Shown: piece after piece, positions 32,207 through 45,903 of the stretch
Layout: every line of letters begins with the position of its first letter
Position numbering within the stretch: the first letter of the stretch is position 1
Source: Monoplex corrugatus
Taxonomy: Eukaryota; Mollusca; Gastropoda; Littorinimorpha; Ranellidae
DNA: 64,000 nucleotides
Assembly (NCBI GenBank): GCA_030674185.1
Contig: CM060312.1
Span: 35,505,862 to 35,569,861 of the forward strand
Direction: 5' to 3'
Notes under the pieces: model-generated
Database searches by the model: none
Seen by the model: the letters and a program-made list of their open reading frames with translations, nothing else
Told to the model about the DNA's origin: nothing
Position numbers and translations under genes: made by a program

Positions 32207-32897
32207 GGTTGAATTATGTGGCAACATTGTGTATGGGTGTGTGTGTGTGTGCCCCCATCTCGTTTATTAAAGCATTGCTTCAATTTCTGTTCACAATTTT
32301 AAGGAGATATTTTCACACTTTTTTAGACATTTTAACAGATGACATTCTGCCCATGCAGCTTTCAGTGCGTGTCAGTTTGTCCATCTTTGTTGGAAGAGAA
32401 AATGTATTTTGTGATCATCTATGCTTGTTACAGATCAGTTTATCACAGATTTGTTGGATGACACACACAGTTACACACACACAAAGAGGGACAGAGAGCA
32501 CACGAATGATCTAGATCTATAGATGAGAAGGTGACATTGCTTGAAAAACAGGAGTTAGGTTTCCCCCATTTTGCGATTTTCATCTATTGGGAACAGGGAG
32601 ACATCTTCTGTCCAATCTGATTGGTTGGACACTGCTCATTTTACAGACATTTAGAGGTAGGCTACTTGGTTATAGTTAGCACAGTGTTGTCATAGCATCG
32701 GATTCAGAATGTGAGCTGCTGATTTTGCCATTTACTTTCAGTTTCAGTTTTGTTTTTAAATGATGAAGTAACATGCAGTACAGTATTTTAAAGTGTGAGT
32801 CTCACTCGTGCATGTAAATTTTTTTTATGAAAGAGGTGGTTTAGAGTTCCAGAGTGTGAAACACACTAAGTGTGCATGATCAGGAGCCCTGATCGTG
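32207..32897. other. Gene-free stretch
   Basis: AT-rich sequence with no supported gene or classified repeat. Confidence 0.45.
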
Positions 32898-32932
32898 TGT
32901 GTGTGTGTGTGGTTGTGTGTGTGTGTGTGTGC

Positions 32933-33004
<72 letters not shown>
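32898..33004. repeat. (GT)n microsatellite
   Basis: GT repeats over about 107 bp with GGTT and GCGT interruptions. Confidence 0.95.
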
Positions 33005-33006
<2 letters not shown>

Positions 33007-33130
33007 TCATTTTCATGTGTGCATTTTTATATGAAAGATTTGTAGCCTTGTTTGTGAAATATCTCTGTCAGGATGATGAGGGCTCTTAGCATGTATATAA
33101 CACCCCCACCTTGTGGAAATTCTGCACTCA

Positions 33131-33775
33131 TCATCATCATCATCAGGTGCCCTGCCGCATGGCGTTGGCGATCATGGACTTCCATCTGTCTCTATTTCTT
33201 GTTGCCCCTAGCATCTCTCCCACCCCCCTCGTCCCCAGCCACTCTGCAAGTCCATCCAGCGTTTTCTCCCCGGATCTACCTGGTGCTCTCTTTCCCTCCA
33301 GCTTTCCTGTTGTGACCAGGTGCTCCAAATCCCCCTTCTCATAAAATGGCCTATAAATGTTACCTGTCTTTTCATAATCTTCCTTATGAGTGATCTACTT
33401 GTGTCTGCCTCCATCAAGACTGTCTCATTTGTTTTGTTTGCTATCCATGGAACTCTCAACATTCTTGTTCTGGCTTTGTTTGACTGTCCATGCCTCACAT
33501 CCGTACAACAGTATTGGTTCTGTATAACATTCAAGAACTCTTTTCCTGATGTTAATTGATAGGCATTTGTTGGTAAGAATGCCCGTCATCTTCCCGAATG
33601 CTGTTTTGGCTTGGCCAATTCTGCCGGCTATTTCTGATGTGCATCTGCCGTCTGATGAAATGATTGTTCACAGGTATTTGAATTTATTAACCTGTGTCAA
33701 GGTTGTGCCATTTGCTGTTATTTTGCATGAGGGGATTTCATGTTTTTTACTGATCACCATGACTTCAGTCTTCAC
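33131..33775 (-). mobile_element. LINE family A, 5'-truncated copy 2
   Basis: Minus-strand coding matches the C-terminal part of the 1.8-4.6 kb element: RVPWIANKTNETVLMEADTS, GHFMRRG, KLEGKRAPGR and ANAMRQGT before a TGA. The 3' tail is a pure (GAT)n run at 33131-33146. There is a deletion and frameshift near 33470 and the copy begins near 33775, where repeat E adjoins it. The tail defines the true 3' end of family A. Confidence 0.88.
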
Positions 33776-33900
33776 TAGAAGTAGAAATTTACTCTTTTCT
33801 GTCACTGTCTTTGTTTCTGCCTTGCTCCTTTGCTTTCTGCCATTTCTTCCTATCATTTCCTGTCTTGCTGGTCCATTCATCTGAATGTGTCTTGTAAAAC
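33776..33900 (-). repeat. Interspersed repeat E, copy 2
   Basis: Reverse complement of 20935-21070: TTTCTGTCACTGTCTTTGTT, TGCTCCTTTGCTTTCTGCCA and TTGCTGGTCCATTCATCTG. It directly adjoins the truncated 5' end of LINE-A copy 2. Confidence 0.78.
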
Positions 33901-34264
33901 GCAAACTCAACTCATTGCAAATGACACAGCAGCATACAACAAGGTGACCTTCCTGATGACCAGATCTATCTACAGTAAAACTGGCTGCAGGGTCAGTGGC
34001 TCAAAATTGCTTAGTTTTGGATCTATAGTACCTTGATTTACCTTATGAAACTAGGTGGTTTTTAAAAAAAAATTTTTTTTTATAGAGGGGATCATTTTGA
34101 TGCAAAAGTCACTATTACATTGTGGGAGTTGGTGGAATGAGACAATGTGAAGATGATAACAGCGTGATTTTCCTCCTTTGTTCTCTGTATTTTGATTTTA
34201 AGGGTAGGGTTAGTAACGTTGTCATTGTGTCTAAAGTAAACAAAACATGGAGGTTCTTCTTACA
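33901..34264. other. Gene-free stretch
   Basis: Nothing recognised apart from A/T runs near 34055-34082. Confidence 0.45.
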
Positions 34265-34428
34265 TGTATGAAAAGACATTGAAATTGTCTGTCAAATGGC
34301 ATACCATTACATTCTCTGATATTTCCCACTTTTATCATAATGTATGACTGTGTTTGAAAAGACAATGAAATTGTCTATGAAATGTTATACTAAATGACAT
34401 TCTCTCATATCCCCCACCTTTATGAATA
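34265..34428. repeat. ~86 bp imperfect tandem duplication
   Basis: Two diverged units, each with TGAAAAGACA(T/A)TGAAATTGTCT, ACATTCTCT(G/C)ATAT and CC(A/C)CTTTTAT-type ends. Confidence 0.8.
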
Positions 34429-36228
34429 GGAGGATATATTACAATCCAGTTTTCCATTCTTATGGGACATCTCAAAGTATATGTAGTTTATCACACTTCT
34501 CACTAGTCAATTTCCAAAAAATCATATAAGTATTTGGCATGGTGGTATTTGCTGACATTCTTGTGATTGCAGCACATAACATGCCTGAGCTTAAGGTCAA
34601 GATCACAAGAACTTGAAAAGGTCATACTCATACTGTTTTTTGTTTGTTTTGTTTTTGTTTTTTAAAGATAAGGCATTATCTAGGAAAATACAATCAAATG
34701 CCTGAAATGGAGTGGTTTTTTTTATTTTCTCTTTAATAAACCTCACAAACTAATTCACATACATTGCACATACTAATGTTTCATTACAAAATTTCTATTT
34801 CAAGGTCATATCAGGGGTCAATATTTCCTGGAAAATAGATGTTGTGATTAATATCTTAAACTAGTTAAAGAGCATCATCTGAAATTTCACACACTGTATG
34901 AACCATATACCTGTCATGTTTCCAGTTGTCTGCCATTATGGAGACTGTGTTCAGCTCTGTATTTAAGGTCAAGGTCGCAGAAGAGGTCCTTACAAACTAT
35001 TAAAGAGTTTGCTTGTATTGACAAAAAAGAAAAATGATCAGTTGTAATGTACATTGCAATGCAGAATTAACACAAATGAAAGTTTTAATCGGACCCTGTG
35101 CATTGGCATCAGACTCAGTGAGGATCTCAGGCAATCTTGAATATTGAAACCTCTTCCCAGTGATAGTAAAGAATGTCATGCAGGTGTGAAGTTCTCTTGA
35201 CAAACCACTGTCCTATCAGTGTATTGGTAGTTGTACCGATGCACTTGTTGATATTTGACATGGGAAAACAAAGTCCAAACTGAAAGCACCCAGTCCAGTT
35301 CATTAGTGATGGCAGGACTTCTTTGAAACAAGGCAGTAACAGTTTTTAGATGAGTGGGGCTCCTGTTGACAACAGGTAGGTATTCAACTTCCTTCAAAGA
35401 CATGTTGACTCCTGTTCAGTTAGGCAGATTGGCATTATCAGCAGATTTATTAAACAGTTAACTATCATTGCCAAATCAGCCTTTCAGTCTCTGACAATGC
35501 TGTAGGAAAATGCGTAAAGAAACTTTTCACTGTGTCAGCCAGTTGTCACAAGCCAACCCTCACATACTGGTTATACTGTGTTAAAGATTTTTCAACGAAG
35601 TGTAGTGTGCATGTTGTAGATCTGTTCAGCTTTGAACTAGTGGACAAATTGACAATGTTAGGTTAAGTATCTCCATCATCACAAACTCTCTGGACAATGT
35701 TTTCACTTATGCTGTGTATAATGACCTTTCCGGAAAGTGTCTTCCCCCTAATCATTATCAGCCCACGCAAAACTGATATGCTTTCTCTTCAGGAAGCACT
35801 CTGAAGTGTTATTATTTGCTGTTTGTTGTTCAGCTTAAGCTGTTACTGGTGTTCAAGGACTGTAGTGTTACTCATGGAATGACCACAGCCACTGAAAGTG
35901 CTGTTGAGTTTGGCAGATCCAAAATATTGCCTTGCGCTCATTCCCAGGGCAGAATGTTTCTGCAAGTATCTTCACTCTATGTAGTGAGCATACAAATAAT
36001 GAATACTGAAGAGGTTTGTTTTGTTTGTCGGCGTCAGATACACATACTAGCTTTTTGTTGTTGTTGTTTTTGAATATTCAGATGAGGTATCGACAATCCA
36101 AATCGAGACACATTCTTATCACAGCTTGTGCACTTGCTAGGCCAGCTGTACAGGATATACAATAAACTCATTGCCACTAAAAAGAATAAAAAAAATCCAA
36201 CCACACCTTTGATGAGGTCAAGAATAGC

Positions 36229-36282
36229 AGTTTACAACCAGCAGAACACAATACCAGTTTACAACCAGCAGAACACAATACC
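36229..36282. repeat. 27 bp tandem duplication
   Basis: Two identical units beginning AGTTTACAACCAGCAGAACA. Confidence 0.95.
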
Positions 36283-36784
36283 AGGAATTCTCATTTCTAC
36301 CAAAAACCATCAGGGACTGAAACAACTTGCTCCAACAGGTCATTTAGACCAAAGCCATTTGACACTTTTGTATCAAGGGTCTCCAGAGAGCAGTAGCCAG
36401 AAAAGCATCTGTTTTTTTTTTTTCAATTTAATGTGCTTCAGACCCCCATGAAGTGACAGAAGAATCGACTTGATGATTGTGGTCATTAAACAGGAAGAAG
36501 AAGAAGTAAAGTCTTTCTTACTCTTAATTTTGGTTGATATAAATTTTGGGTACATGTATTAACTGTATTTGTGGATCTAAGGAAATGTGATGTGTATGAA
36601 GCAATTTTCGGTAATTCAGTGTCCTTAATTATGTTTAGATTTGTATTAATTTTTTTTAAACCCTGTGATGGTTAATTTGGAAGAGTGATCAGTGCCAGGG
36701 GCATCCTTAAATTATGTATGTTAAACATTACTATGTGTACTTGGTTTCCTTTCATTGTTGTTGATTTTTTTTTTTTTTTTTTTT

Positions 36785-36880
36785 AAGGGTCGATGAGGCG
36801 CTGTGTATATTTTGAGATGGTCATAGCCCTGATGTTGCTCTGGGCCGTCTGCTGGGTTTTGGGCAATAATGATAAAGATA
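36785..36880 (-). repeat. Short interspersed repeat B, diverged copy 3
   Basis: On the minus strand AAACCCAGCAGACGGCCCAG, CATCAGGGCTATGACCATCT and CAAAATATAC follow the order of repeat B with many substitutions. Confidence 0.5.
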
Positions 36881-37860
36881 ATGATAATATAATAGTAATA
36901 ATGATTTATCAAACAAATCTGATTTTATGAATTTTTCTTTATTAGTTTTACTCTTCCTAAAATATCTGAAATCCTTGTTTGCAAATTTAATACATCATCG
37001 CTGAATCAGTTACTGATTTGGCTAACAAAACATTTGACAGATTTGTTACGCCTTTGGTCAGTTCTGGCTACCGGGCAGTTGAGTAATGATCACTTAGGCT
37101 TAATTAAACTTAAAGAACATGCAAAGAACATGCATATAATTTAACGGAATGATTGGAGCAATCAAGTGAGTGTAATTGTTAACTCAGACTCTGATTTTTA
37201 GTTTAGCCATTCGTTATGATTTCTGTAAGTTCTTTTATATGCTGATTCTCACTTTGATAGACTTTGACACGACAACAGTTTGTTATTTTCACCAAAGTTC
37301 TAATGACAGTATTTCCGTTTAAATTTACCTGCTGTGAAGTGATCACTCTGCAGACAAGACTGATTGACATACATGGCACTATCACCTCCTTCAAAGAGAG
37401 CAAGTAGTAACTAGTATTGTAATGTCATTGCAGTGCACAGCATTTCCTTAGCTAGTGATCATTTATTCCAGTTTTAAACATGTGAAGAAGTGGTCAGAAT
37501 AGACTAGAGTCTCGTTGATTGATAACTGGAAAAAAATGTTTTTGAACTGTGGCTTTATACAGGTCTCAAACGTTTTAGTCATTCCAGATATGAATATTTG
37601 TGTGTTTCTTAAGATACAAAAGTGTAAGGTATCTGTATATTTACTTACACAGCAAAACATGGATATAGAAATAGCTCTCCTAAAGGCCAACACATTTATT
37701 AGTATAATTGAAAGTTGGTCTATGCAGCCATAGTCATTTATGAATGAGAAAAAGGGAGAGATGAGGATGATGTTTAGCTGTGTTTCATTTTTTTCTTCCT
37801 TTTGTGTGTTTGTTCGTTCATCATTTCTTTTAATGTCTATTTACATGTGTTTTTAGACAA

Positions 37861-37866
<6 letters not shown>

Positions 37867-37943
<77 letters not shown>
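37867..37943. repeat. (GT)n microsatellite
   Basis: A pure GT run of about 77 bp. Confidence 0.97.
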
Positions 37944-38143
37944 CAACAGCTTAAGTTGTTGACAGATATCATTCTTAACTTGTTGATTGATTTCAGTTAT
38001 TCTCTGCCAGTAATGGGGTCCATTTAACTCTAATTTTGTAGGCATATGTAGCTTGAGCGTCATTCAACTCATAACTCTTCCCTCTGCATAATCTTGATAG
38101 CAAACCACAATCATCTAATCGTAAGCATTGTAATATAAAAAAT

Positions 38144-38248
<105 letters not shown>

Positions 38249-38533
38249 TACAAAACAACAAAACAAACTTTAAAATTTGCATGTTTACATATAAACACTG
38301 CATAGGCAACAGAGTTGCTCATAGCACTTGGAAATATGTCAAAGCCATGATATGAAGCTAGAAATAATAACTTTGTAAATTTGGCATAGTCATTTTGATT
38401 GTTTTGATATTGCTGAAACTGTAACTATGTAAGCTTTATGGAATCTTTTCTTTATTTGTGAATCATGTCTCCTCTTCTTCTCCCATGACCTCATTCCTCG
38501 CTTCTTTTGTTACTACCATTTTCAAGGATAAGC

Positions 38534-38702
38534 ATGGAATTGGAAGAGCACTGCCGACAAAGTCTGAGAGTAGCGGTTGCCCAGGTTTGCCAAACTCTGG
38601 GATGGAGTGCAACGCAGACAATGCCACTCGAAATGCTCATGGAAGTGACAGAACGCTATATAGAGGATATAGGAAAGACAACCCATCGCTTCAGTGAGCA
38701 GT
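38534..38702 (+). CDS. TAF3: TAF3 exon 1: histone-fold start
   Basis: TAF3 is a TFIID subunit that pairs with TAF10 through a histone fold and, in other animals, reads H3K4me3 with a C-terminal PHD finger. This exon encodes residues 1-56. The ATG at 38534 opens MELEEHCRQSLRVAVAQVCQ, closely parallel to the start of human TAF3 (RSLLRVSVAQICQALGW); upstream codons in frame have no ATG. The sequence continues with LGWSATQ and MEVTERYIEDIGKTTHRFSE. The donor is GTAAGT at 38703 and the exon ends after the first base of a codon. Joining to 39060 gives a Phe and then GRTQPNLDDVG, matching the family. An untranslated exon further upstream is possible. Confidence 0.9.
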
Positions 38703-39059
38703 GTAAGTTGTTGGAGTGGCTTTTTTTTTTACAGTTTGAATTAAGTTTAAAATCTTTTTACAGATGTTTTTTGTTGTTTTATTTTGTTTTGTAGATCTTG
38801 TTACAACAGATGTTTTGTTTTCTTGATTTATAAGTGGTAAATCAGATTTTTAGTCAGAATCCAAAAATAGCTGGAATAGTTGTTAATTTTGTAGTTATTA
38901 ACTTTGTGGTAAAGGTGATGCCTGTGTAGTTTTTGCTTTCTTTTGTTTCATTTTTGCCATGTTTTCATTTTATTCATCAGTAGCATCATTATCATCTTAT
39001 CTTATTCATTATTGTTGTCTTCTGGATTATGTGACTGTTTGGTGTTTTCATTATTTCAG

Positions 39060-39305
39060 TTGGAAGAACCCAGCCAAACCTTGATGATGTGGGCCTAGCC
39101 TTTCGGCTGAAATCCATCAATCTTGGAGAATTGGAAGAATATGTACGACATGTGGAGCAGGTGCCCTTCGCCAAAGAAACAATCGCTTTCCCTGCCCCCA
39201 AAGCCAATAACCTACAGTTCCCAGACCCAAACAGCCGGGAAATACTGCACCACAGAGAGGAGCACATTCCTGACCACCTTCCACCCATGTTCCCTGATGC
39301 AGAAG
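39060..39305 (+). CDS. TAF3: TAF3 exon 2: end of histone fold and conserved IPDHLPP box
   Basis: Encodes residues 57-138. The acceptor is TTTCAG at 39054-39059. GRTQPNLDDVGLAF corresponds to the loop and last helix of the TAF3 histone fold, then LGELEEYVRHVEQV and the conserved FPDPNS and EEHIPDHLPPMFP, which matches the human IPDYLPP segment. The donor is GTTAGT at 39306, leaving one base. This box after the fold helps distinguish TAF3 from TAF8. Confidence 0.93.
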
Positions 39306-41639
39306 GTTAGTGATCCAGACTGGTGAGACATTAATAGAGTTGTGAGTCATTAGCTGTGCTGACCACCCCTCAAGGCACATGATTTGTAAGCATTGGGCAT
39401 TTAGAAAAAGAAAACCAAAAGTCAGCCAAGCAGTGTAGAAACAAAATATCTGCATTTGAAATGATAAATCATATATTTTCAAAAAACATTCCTTATATTA
39501 GTCAGTTAAAACGGCATGTGATGAAATTCAGTCCACCCAGATTTCTGATAACTCGCTGCAGTTCTGTTTTTACACACAAAAAAGAGAAAAAGATGCACAT
39601 TTTTCAGAACTGTTTGAATCAATGGTGTACATTTGTTCCCCTCAGGATGGTGTGCATTTTTCGATTGTATATCTTTGTGGTCATGCCATGCTAGCAGGTG
39701 ATAGTTGTGGACAACTGAAAGGCGAAATTTGTTGGCTGCTTGCCTTAACACGGTGACCCTTTCACCTCCCTACCTTTAATGTCCTGACAGTGTGTGCAAC
39801 CAAATGGCAACTCCCAGGACAACTTTGTTTTGTTAAAACTTATGTAAACGGTATAGATAGATTTTTTTGTTTTTATCTTGACTGAATGTGAAAACAAAAC
39901 AAAACAGAAACAAAAAAACCCCAAAGAACTGAGGTGCAGGGGGAAAAAAGTCTGAAGCTGCACCAGTAGTTACTGTCAGTACAACTAGAGTCAAAAATAT
40001 AAAATTCTGAGAAGGCTATGGTAATTCTTGGAAGCTGAATGTTTATGGTATTAGGTCTAGATTCTGTGGGTTGGAGGAATTTTTGTGGCACACGTTTTAG
40101 GAGGAAGAAGCAGTGATTAGATCTGTACTATTAATGCACTTCAGTGTTTAAATCTGACAGATTAAAGACACAGCTCTCTGCCAAAGTAATCGATACGACT
40201 GAGAGAAATCAGAGGAAACAAACAGAAAACAGTTTTTCAGTGGAGGAACAAGGTGATTCAGATTCTGATGAATTTTCATACAATAAATTCTACAATAACT
40301 TGACAGAAAACGATTTTGATTTGGCAACAATTATCTCGTTCTTTTGACTTTATTTAGATAATGCTTTCCTGGAGTATTTGAGCGTTGTGACATTTTAGAA
40401 CACTGACAACACTTCATGTTACTTAGAATACATTTGGAGAACATCATTTTGTAAGTTCAGATGTATATCATGATGTGGCATGCACAGTTTGGATGTTGCC
40501 TTGGGTACATATCCTTTTCATACTAAGATGTGTTTATTTGTGCCAACATATGTGTGTCACGAACACTGTCACAGACTGTGTCCAGACTGCCAGTACAGTA
40601 TCATGCATTCAATGACAAACACATGTATAATAGATGAGGTCAACCATATTTGGCTGCAATATTTCTATGAATTAAGCATCCTATTTTCATGAATAAAACA
40701 GTACTGTAAACTCGGAAATGAAGGGAACTGAAGGTGTCTGTGGAATATGGATAAAAGGGGAAGTAACCTATACAATTGGGGATGAAAGAGTTAAGGACTG
40801 GATGTGGAACAGTGTTGGCTGTGGCTGAAAGGATGATTTTTGAATGGCAGATACACATAACTGATGGTTGTGGCTGGATGGTCAATGCTGCAGCTTTCCT
40901 TCTCTCTCTTCAGTCAAATTTGTTTCTCCTCTGCAGCGGCAATGCCTGCATGTGCAGCTGTTGCCAGGCAAAGCAGTTTGAAGCTGTTGCTTCCCATGTG
41001 TCCTCACTTGTTATCAACAGACTTTCATATCATGTTTGAAAGTGTCTCTGTCTAAGTGGTGGTTGTCCTGTGGGCCAGGATCCGACATTGATCTCTCCAT
41101 ACAGGACATCTGTTGGGATGTGGCCATCCTGCATATAGCAGATATGTTTATCTCCCTCTTACATGAGACCATGGATTGTGGTCTTGAGTGCTTGGATGAG
41201 ATGATTAACTGGGATAATGTTCAGTAATAGTATGGGTCATGGGTGATAATCTTTCTGATGTGATGATAAACTGGGTTCCCACAAGCAGCATTCATTTATT
41301 GCACATGAAAGATGCCATGGAATTGTAAGAGTGTTCCCTGGTAAAGATCTGTGGAAAATCACTGAAATACTTAAAAATGTATTCAAGGGAAAAGGAAAAG
41401 AAAAACATACCATTGTGCAGTACTTTTGTGACATACTTTCTTCTTAGAGAGCAGCTTGCATTTCACACAGTAAACGTTCCTTTCTAACAGAAAAAAAATC
41501 GGTTCTACCCAGTCCAATTTCAGATGACCCAAAAAGAAACTTTCATGTAGCATATGTTGACATAAAATAGGCCTTTTTTTTTCGTCCCATTTTCTACACC
41601 ACTTTAATGGCCACAGAAGCTGAAACAGTTTTTATTATG
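39306..41639. other. TAF3 intron 2, first part
   Basis: No exon in frame with TAF3 and no classified repeat. It includes A/T-rich low-complexity patches. Phase is satisfied by direct joining of exons 2 and 3. Confidence 0.5.
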
Positions 41640-41890
41640 TGATGATGATGATGTCGATGAGGATGATAATCATAATGCAATGGAGTTCCATCCAGGATTG
41701 GGGCTGCGTGACAGGGTTGTACTCTACGTTTCACTGCTGTTCCAACCCTTCCCTTTAGTTGCTGAGCCGAGTGCACTGACCTATGCGTGACCCGACCATG
41801 ATGCCTGCCTTCCCTGGGCAGATTGTTTATATCTCGCCTGTCAGCAACCATAGCTGACATCTGGCGTTTAACTGGGGGAAATGGGTATGA
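41640..41890 (-). mobile_element. SINE family 1, 3' part (minus)
   Basis: On the minus strand the 3' end reads GATGGAACTCCATTGCATTA followed by TGATTATCATCC and an ATC-rich tail, as in the copy at 23535-23920. Further upstream it carries GGTCGGGTCACGCATAGGTC and GTGCACTCGGCTC, absent from the plus-strand copy, so it may be a subfamily or a chimeric element. Confidence 0.7.
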
Positions 41891-43409
41891 CTTTAAATGA
41901 TACATTTTTTTAAAGCGCTTTAGCCAAACTAGAGTGTATTGTAGATAGCTGGATGGCCAGAACCACGAGCTTTAAAATGACACCAAACACGAATATGTTT
42001 GACTGGCAAAGCAGACTGCGGTGTTAGTTCAAATACATGCACAATCACAAGCACGGAGACGGTTAATTTCCGATTTCACAAAATTTTGCTGTTTTAAACC
42101 GCCGTTATTGCAGTCCTGACAGTTTTCATGCACACAGAACAACATGCCACACAAACTACAGCATGCCAGCGTGCACCTCCACTTACTTGAAAGATGTCGA
42201 CCTGAACCTGGGAGGAGAGGCTCGCGTTTTAATTACTCCACTGAATTGGGGTCAAGAGGTTGGTCATCACACACTGCTGGGTGCATGTTGAATGCAGGTT
42301 GAAATTTTAACACAGTAAGGAATAGTGTACACTCAACTGCACATGTCAATTTGTTGTGAGCTTCTCTTTCTCTTGGCTGACGGAACACTGGCGAACAGAC
42401 AAGGCTGCCATGCATCAAAGTTAACCCACATCGGTGCTGCCTTCTCCACATCAGACAGACTGGTTTTCAATATTGTTTTCGATGGAACAGACGACATCTT
42501 CAGTTTTCTCAGCCATGCATAGCACTTTGAGCACATACTGACAGAGAATGGGAGCCCTGGGCTTTGCTTTTTTGCTGGATCGCCCACCACATGCTCGACA
42601 CAAAAAAAAAAGACAAAAAAAGACTGAAGTCTCTCATTGTGCAAAAATGCAGTGTGTTCATAAACAACAGCCATTGTTCAATTCTACGCACAACACTTAA
42701 CACTAATACGTAAGGAAAGAACTACGATCAAAACAACAAAACTGTTCAGTTTCTCACAACAGTGCTCTGAGTACAAGACTGAATGATGTGATGTTCAAAG
42801 CAGATTATAGTGAGTAACTTATCCTTAAACTTTCACTTAACTCCATACACCTCAACACTTCAGCATCACATATATATTTGGAAACCAGTCTCCAAGTCAA
42901 CACACACAAAAAAAAAATAGATGAAATAAAACGAGAACAAAAGGATGAGAAAACGAAGAAAAAAAAAAAGGGGGGGGGACAAAAAATCAGCATCAGTGGA
43001 ATAAGAAGTTTCAACACGTGAAGAATACACGTTTTAACAAAAAAGCACAGCAGTTGAACACACAGTGACTGCAAAAGTTTGTAGATTACAAACTTCAGTC
43101 AACGGTACAAATTCTAATTCTTAGACGTAACGCGGGCACTTAGAACAAACTTGTAAATCACAAAAAATCAACATCCAGATATCTTAGGTTCCGTGTCTAC
43201 AGACAGGAGAAGAGGGGGTGAAATGACACAGTTTTAATACAGACTAAGAAGGGATTCATCCGCAGCTACTGCCGTGACCCCGTCTCGACCCTGCATCACA
43301 CCCCCTTCCCCCCTCTGGAATGCCAGGCTTTGAAGGCCTACAGCTTCCGTCCGCAGGCAAACTAAAGAGAACGATTTGGCCAGTTTTGCACAGCCGTGGT
43401 TTACAATCA
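41891..43409. other. TAF3 intron 2, middle part
   Basis: No recognised gene. A minus-strand CAAGTAAGT donor-like site near 42185 and moderately CpG-containing sequence at 42000-42240 could belong to an untranslated antisense exon, but no coding support exists. Poly-A/poly-G tracts lie at 42905-42980. Confidence 0.35.
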
Positions 43410-43690
43410 TAATATATCCTGGCGTCAATGAGGCCTGAGAGATACAGACACCTGCGGTGTTGGTCAGAAGATTTGAGCAACACTCTCAGTGACGCATCCG
43501 CAAAGTGGATGAGACTCGACTGTGTGGTTCCAGTCTTCCCAATGAGCCCATAGCACACCCAACTCTGGGTAGGAGCCGGTTAGAGCAAAAAAATCCCTCA
43601 AATGACTTTTGAAGGTACTGATGGGGATTCGAACCCACAATCTTCCAGTTGGTAGTTCGTTGCGTTAACCACTGCACCACGGCGATTGGT
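43410..43690 (-). mobile_element. SINE family 1, head and body (minus)
   Basis: On the minus strand the head has CCGTGGTGCAGTGGTTAACG (A box region) and GTGGGTTCGAATCCCCATCA (B box). The body has GTGCTATGGGCTCATTGGGA, CACACAGTCGAGTCTCATCC and GACGCCAGGATATATTATGA. It matches the 23535 copy in order. The 3' part beyond the body diverges, so the end at 43410 is approximate. Confidence 0.88.
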
Positions 43691-45903
43691 AGTATATGGT
43701 AGCCTAGTTTATTACTAGTGACTACAAATTGATTAAGAAATGGCATAATCTGAATATTCCAAGATCTGAACTTTACAAATTACAAGTAGTTGAGGGGATG
43801 ATGCTCAATAGTCCTGTTTGTACATTTTCATGCCAGCAGAAAAAATAAAAGAGTACAACAGTGGCATTTACTGATTTTGATGACCAAAAAATTGCCAGTT
43901 TATTATGTTATAATAGCAATGCATATAACTTAGATCCCAAATTGTCACCATCAATAGACATGTTTCTGCGCATGGATCAGTACTTTGACCCACTAGCACA
44001 TATACAGTGATTTGCCTATTCCAGTATGCCACTTGTGGATAGTAGTTTCGGTGTCATTATTATCGAGCTAACCTAAACCATAAATAACCCTAAACATATT
44101 GCCAATCCATTTTTGACTTTACGCCAAGTTTAAAACAAAAAACAGGACCTAGATCAGTTCATTAAAGGCTGAAATAACAGTACCACCAGTAATTTTATTC
44201 ATAATCTAAATATTATTATGGAATAAAGTAACAGCGAGGAACTTTCAATTTTCAAGAAACTGGAATATAGGTCAGTCTAGCTGATGAGCTGTTACATTAA
44301 TTAACATGTAAAGATGTGTAGCTTTGGACAAACATCGCTAAACCAATCAACGGTTACCTACGCATACAATGACACACACACATGCTTTCATGATAATGTT
44401 TCATTTATGCTGATTTAGAACTTCCATGGGTGAGGGCTGGATTTAAGAAGGCATTTGTTTTGCTTGTGCTCTTACCCTCATTAATAAAAATATAGTCTTG
44501 TTCTTGCTGTCTTTTTCCTCTGTCTTTCTCTGGCAAATGATGAAGCAACATAAACCAAGTACTTAGAGTTGCATTGATGAGGTAATTTTACTGTCTTGTG
44601 TCAGTAGTGCTGTATGAATTATTTTATTTGGGATATATTGGTGATCTCTCTTTCATCAGTTAGGAAATGGTGCTGATCTCTCATTCATTCTTCAGAGTGA
44701 TGGCCAAAATTTCCAGAGGATTAGACTATCTGTTTAAAAAAAAATTCTGGAGGGCATTCCCCCAGACCTCTTTAGGTGGGCAGCAGAGATATGCTTGTGG
44801 CTGCACCACTTCAACTGTGAAAACAAAAATGTCTTTTTTTTTTTAACCCTCTTCAGTGCCAAAGATGTGTATATATGTTTACGTTCGCATGATGTGTACC
44901 TCACTTGCCAAGGACATATGTACATTCATGCCACGTCAGGAATTTTTCCTAACTCCATTTTAAACTGAGGAATCTGAAGTCACACAAATCAGAAAGCTTT
45001 GCCCATCTTCATGAGGCCAACAGCCGAGCACACTTTGCTGTGGTCATTGCACTGCAGATTTTGTAAATGCCCCTTTCACAAATTTTGACCTTGCTTTCCA
45101 AAATGGCCATGAGAAAAGCAGCATGTTTCCAAAGAGTTTTGCTATTTCATCACAGCAGATGTTTGACAAGCTTTATTTAATCTGACTGATCCAAACTTTG
45201 AACTGGACAACTATCCAGTTGGCCATCGAGGGGGAGTGTTGTGAGGAGGGAGGAGCATTGTTTACGTCAGGCAGTTTTTGGCAGTGAGCGAGCACATCAC
45301 ATATGGCCTGCATCCAGTGTGTGGGTAGCAAATAAGATGAGAAGTCAGTGCAACTAGTGGGATAAGCATTGTGCTCGCTGCATAATACTTTTAATAGTGT
45401 GTGTCAGCATTTCTGATAACTTTGTGGAACTGAACAGAAAGAGGTGGGCATGGCAGTAACAGAATGAGAGAGAGAGAGAAAGAGAGTGAGTGTACAATTC
45501 TTTATATGCACGAAAGATGAGGAGACATTTCCATTACTTTTATGCATTTTCTTGGGATACTTGGGTTTCTTACAGGCCTACTACTAATCTGGCCTATTAC
45601 TAATCTAGATTGTATAATACGAAATTGTATAAAATGTATTTGTCAATTTATGGGCCATTCTTCACAAACCGAATTGTAAAGTACACTTTAAACTATCATG
45701 TTTGAATAGTCTGTTTTACCCTGCGGACCCAAAAATCTCTTGGCAAATAGCAAACATAAACAAAACAGTATACTTGGCATTGAAGGGGTTAATATGGACC
45801 ATTTCAGTCTTTGATGCCTATATGTTTACTCAATTCTAGGTATATAGTAGCTGATGTATATGTCTCTACATGTGTTTCACCTTATGCATTTTCTTATTTT
45901 TAG
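43691..45903. other. TAF3 intron 2, last part
   Basis: No exon or classified repeat recognised. GA-rich tract near 45465-45490. Intron ends TTTTTAG at 45903. Confidence 0.5.

Larger units (their letters stand above)
34429..37866. other. Gene-free stretch before TAF3
   Basis: No supported exon or RNA gene. Contains AAGGTCAAG words near 34593 and 34965, a 27 bp tandem pair at 36229-36282 and a repeat-B-like segment at 36785-36880. It could hold the TAF3 promoter and untranslated exons, which I cannot see. Confidence 0.4.
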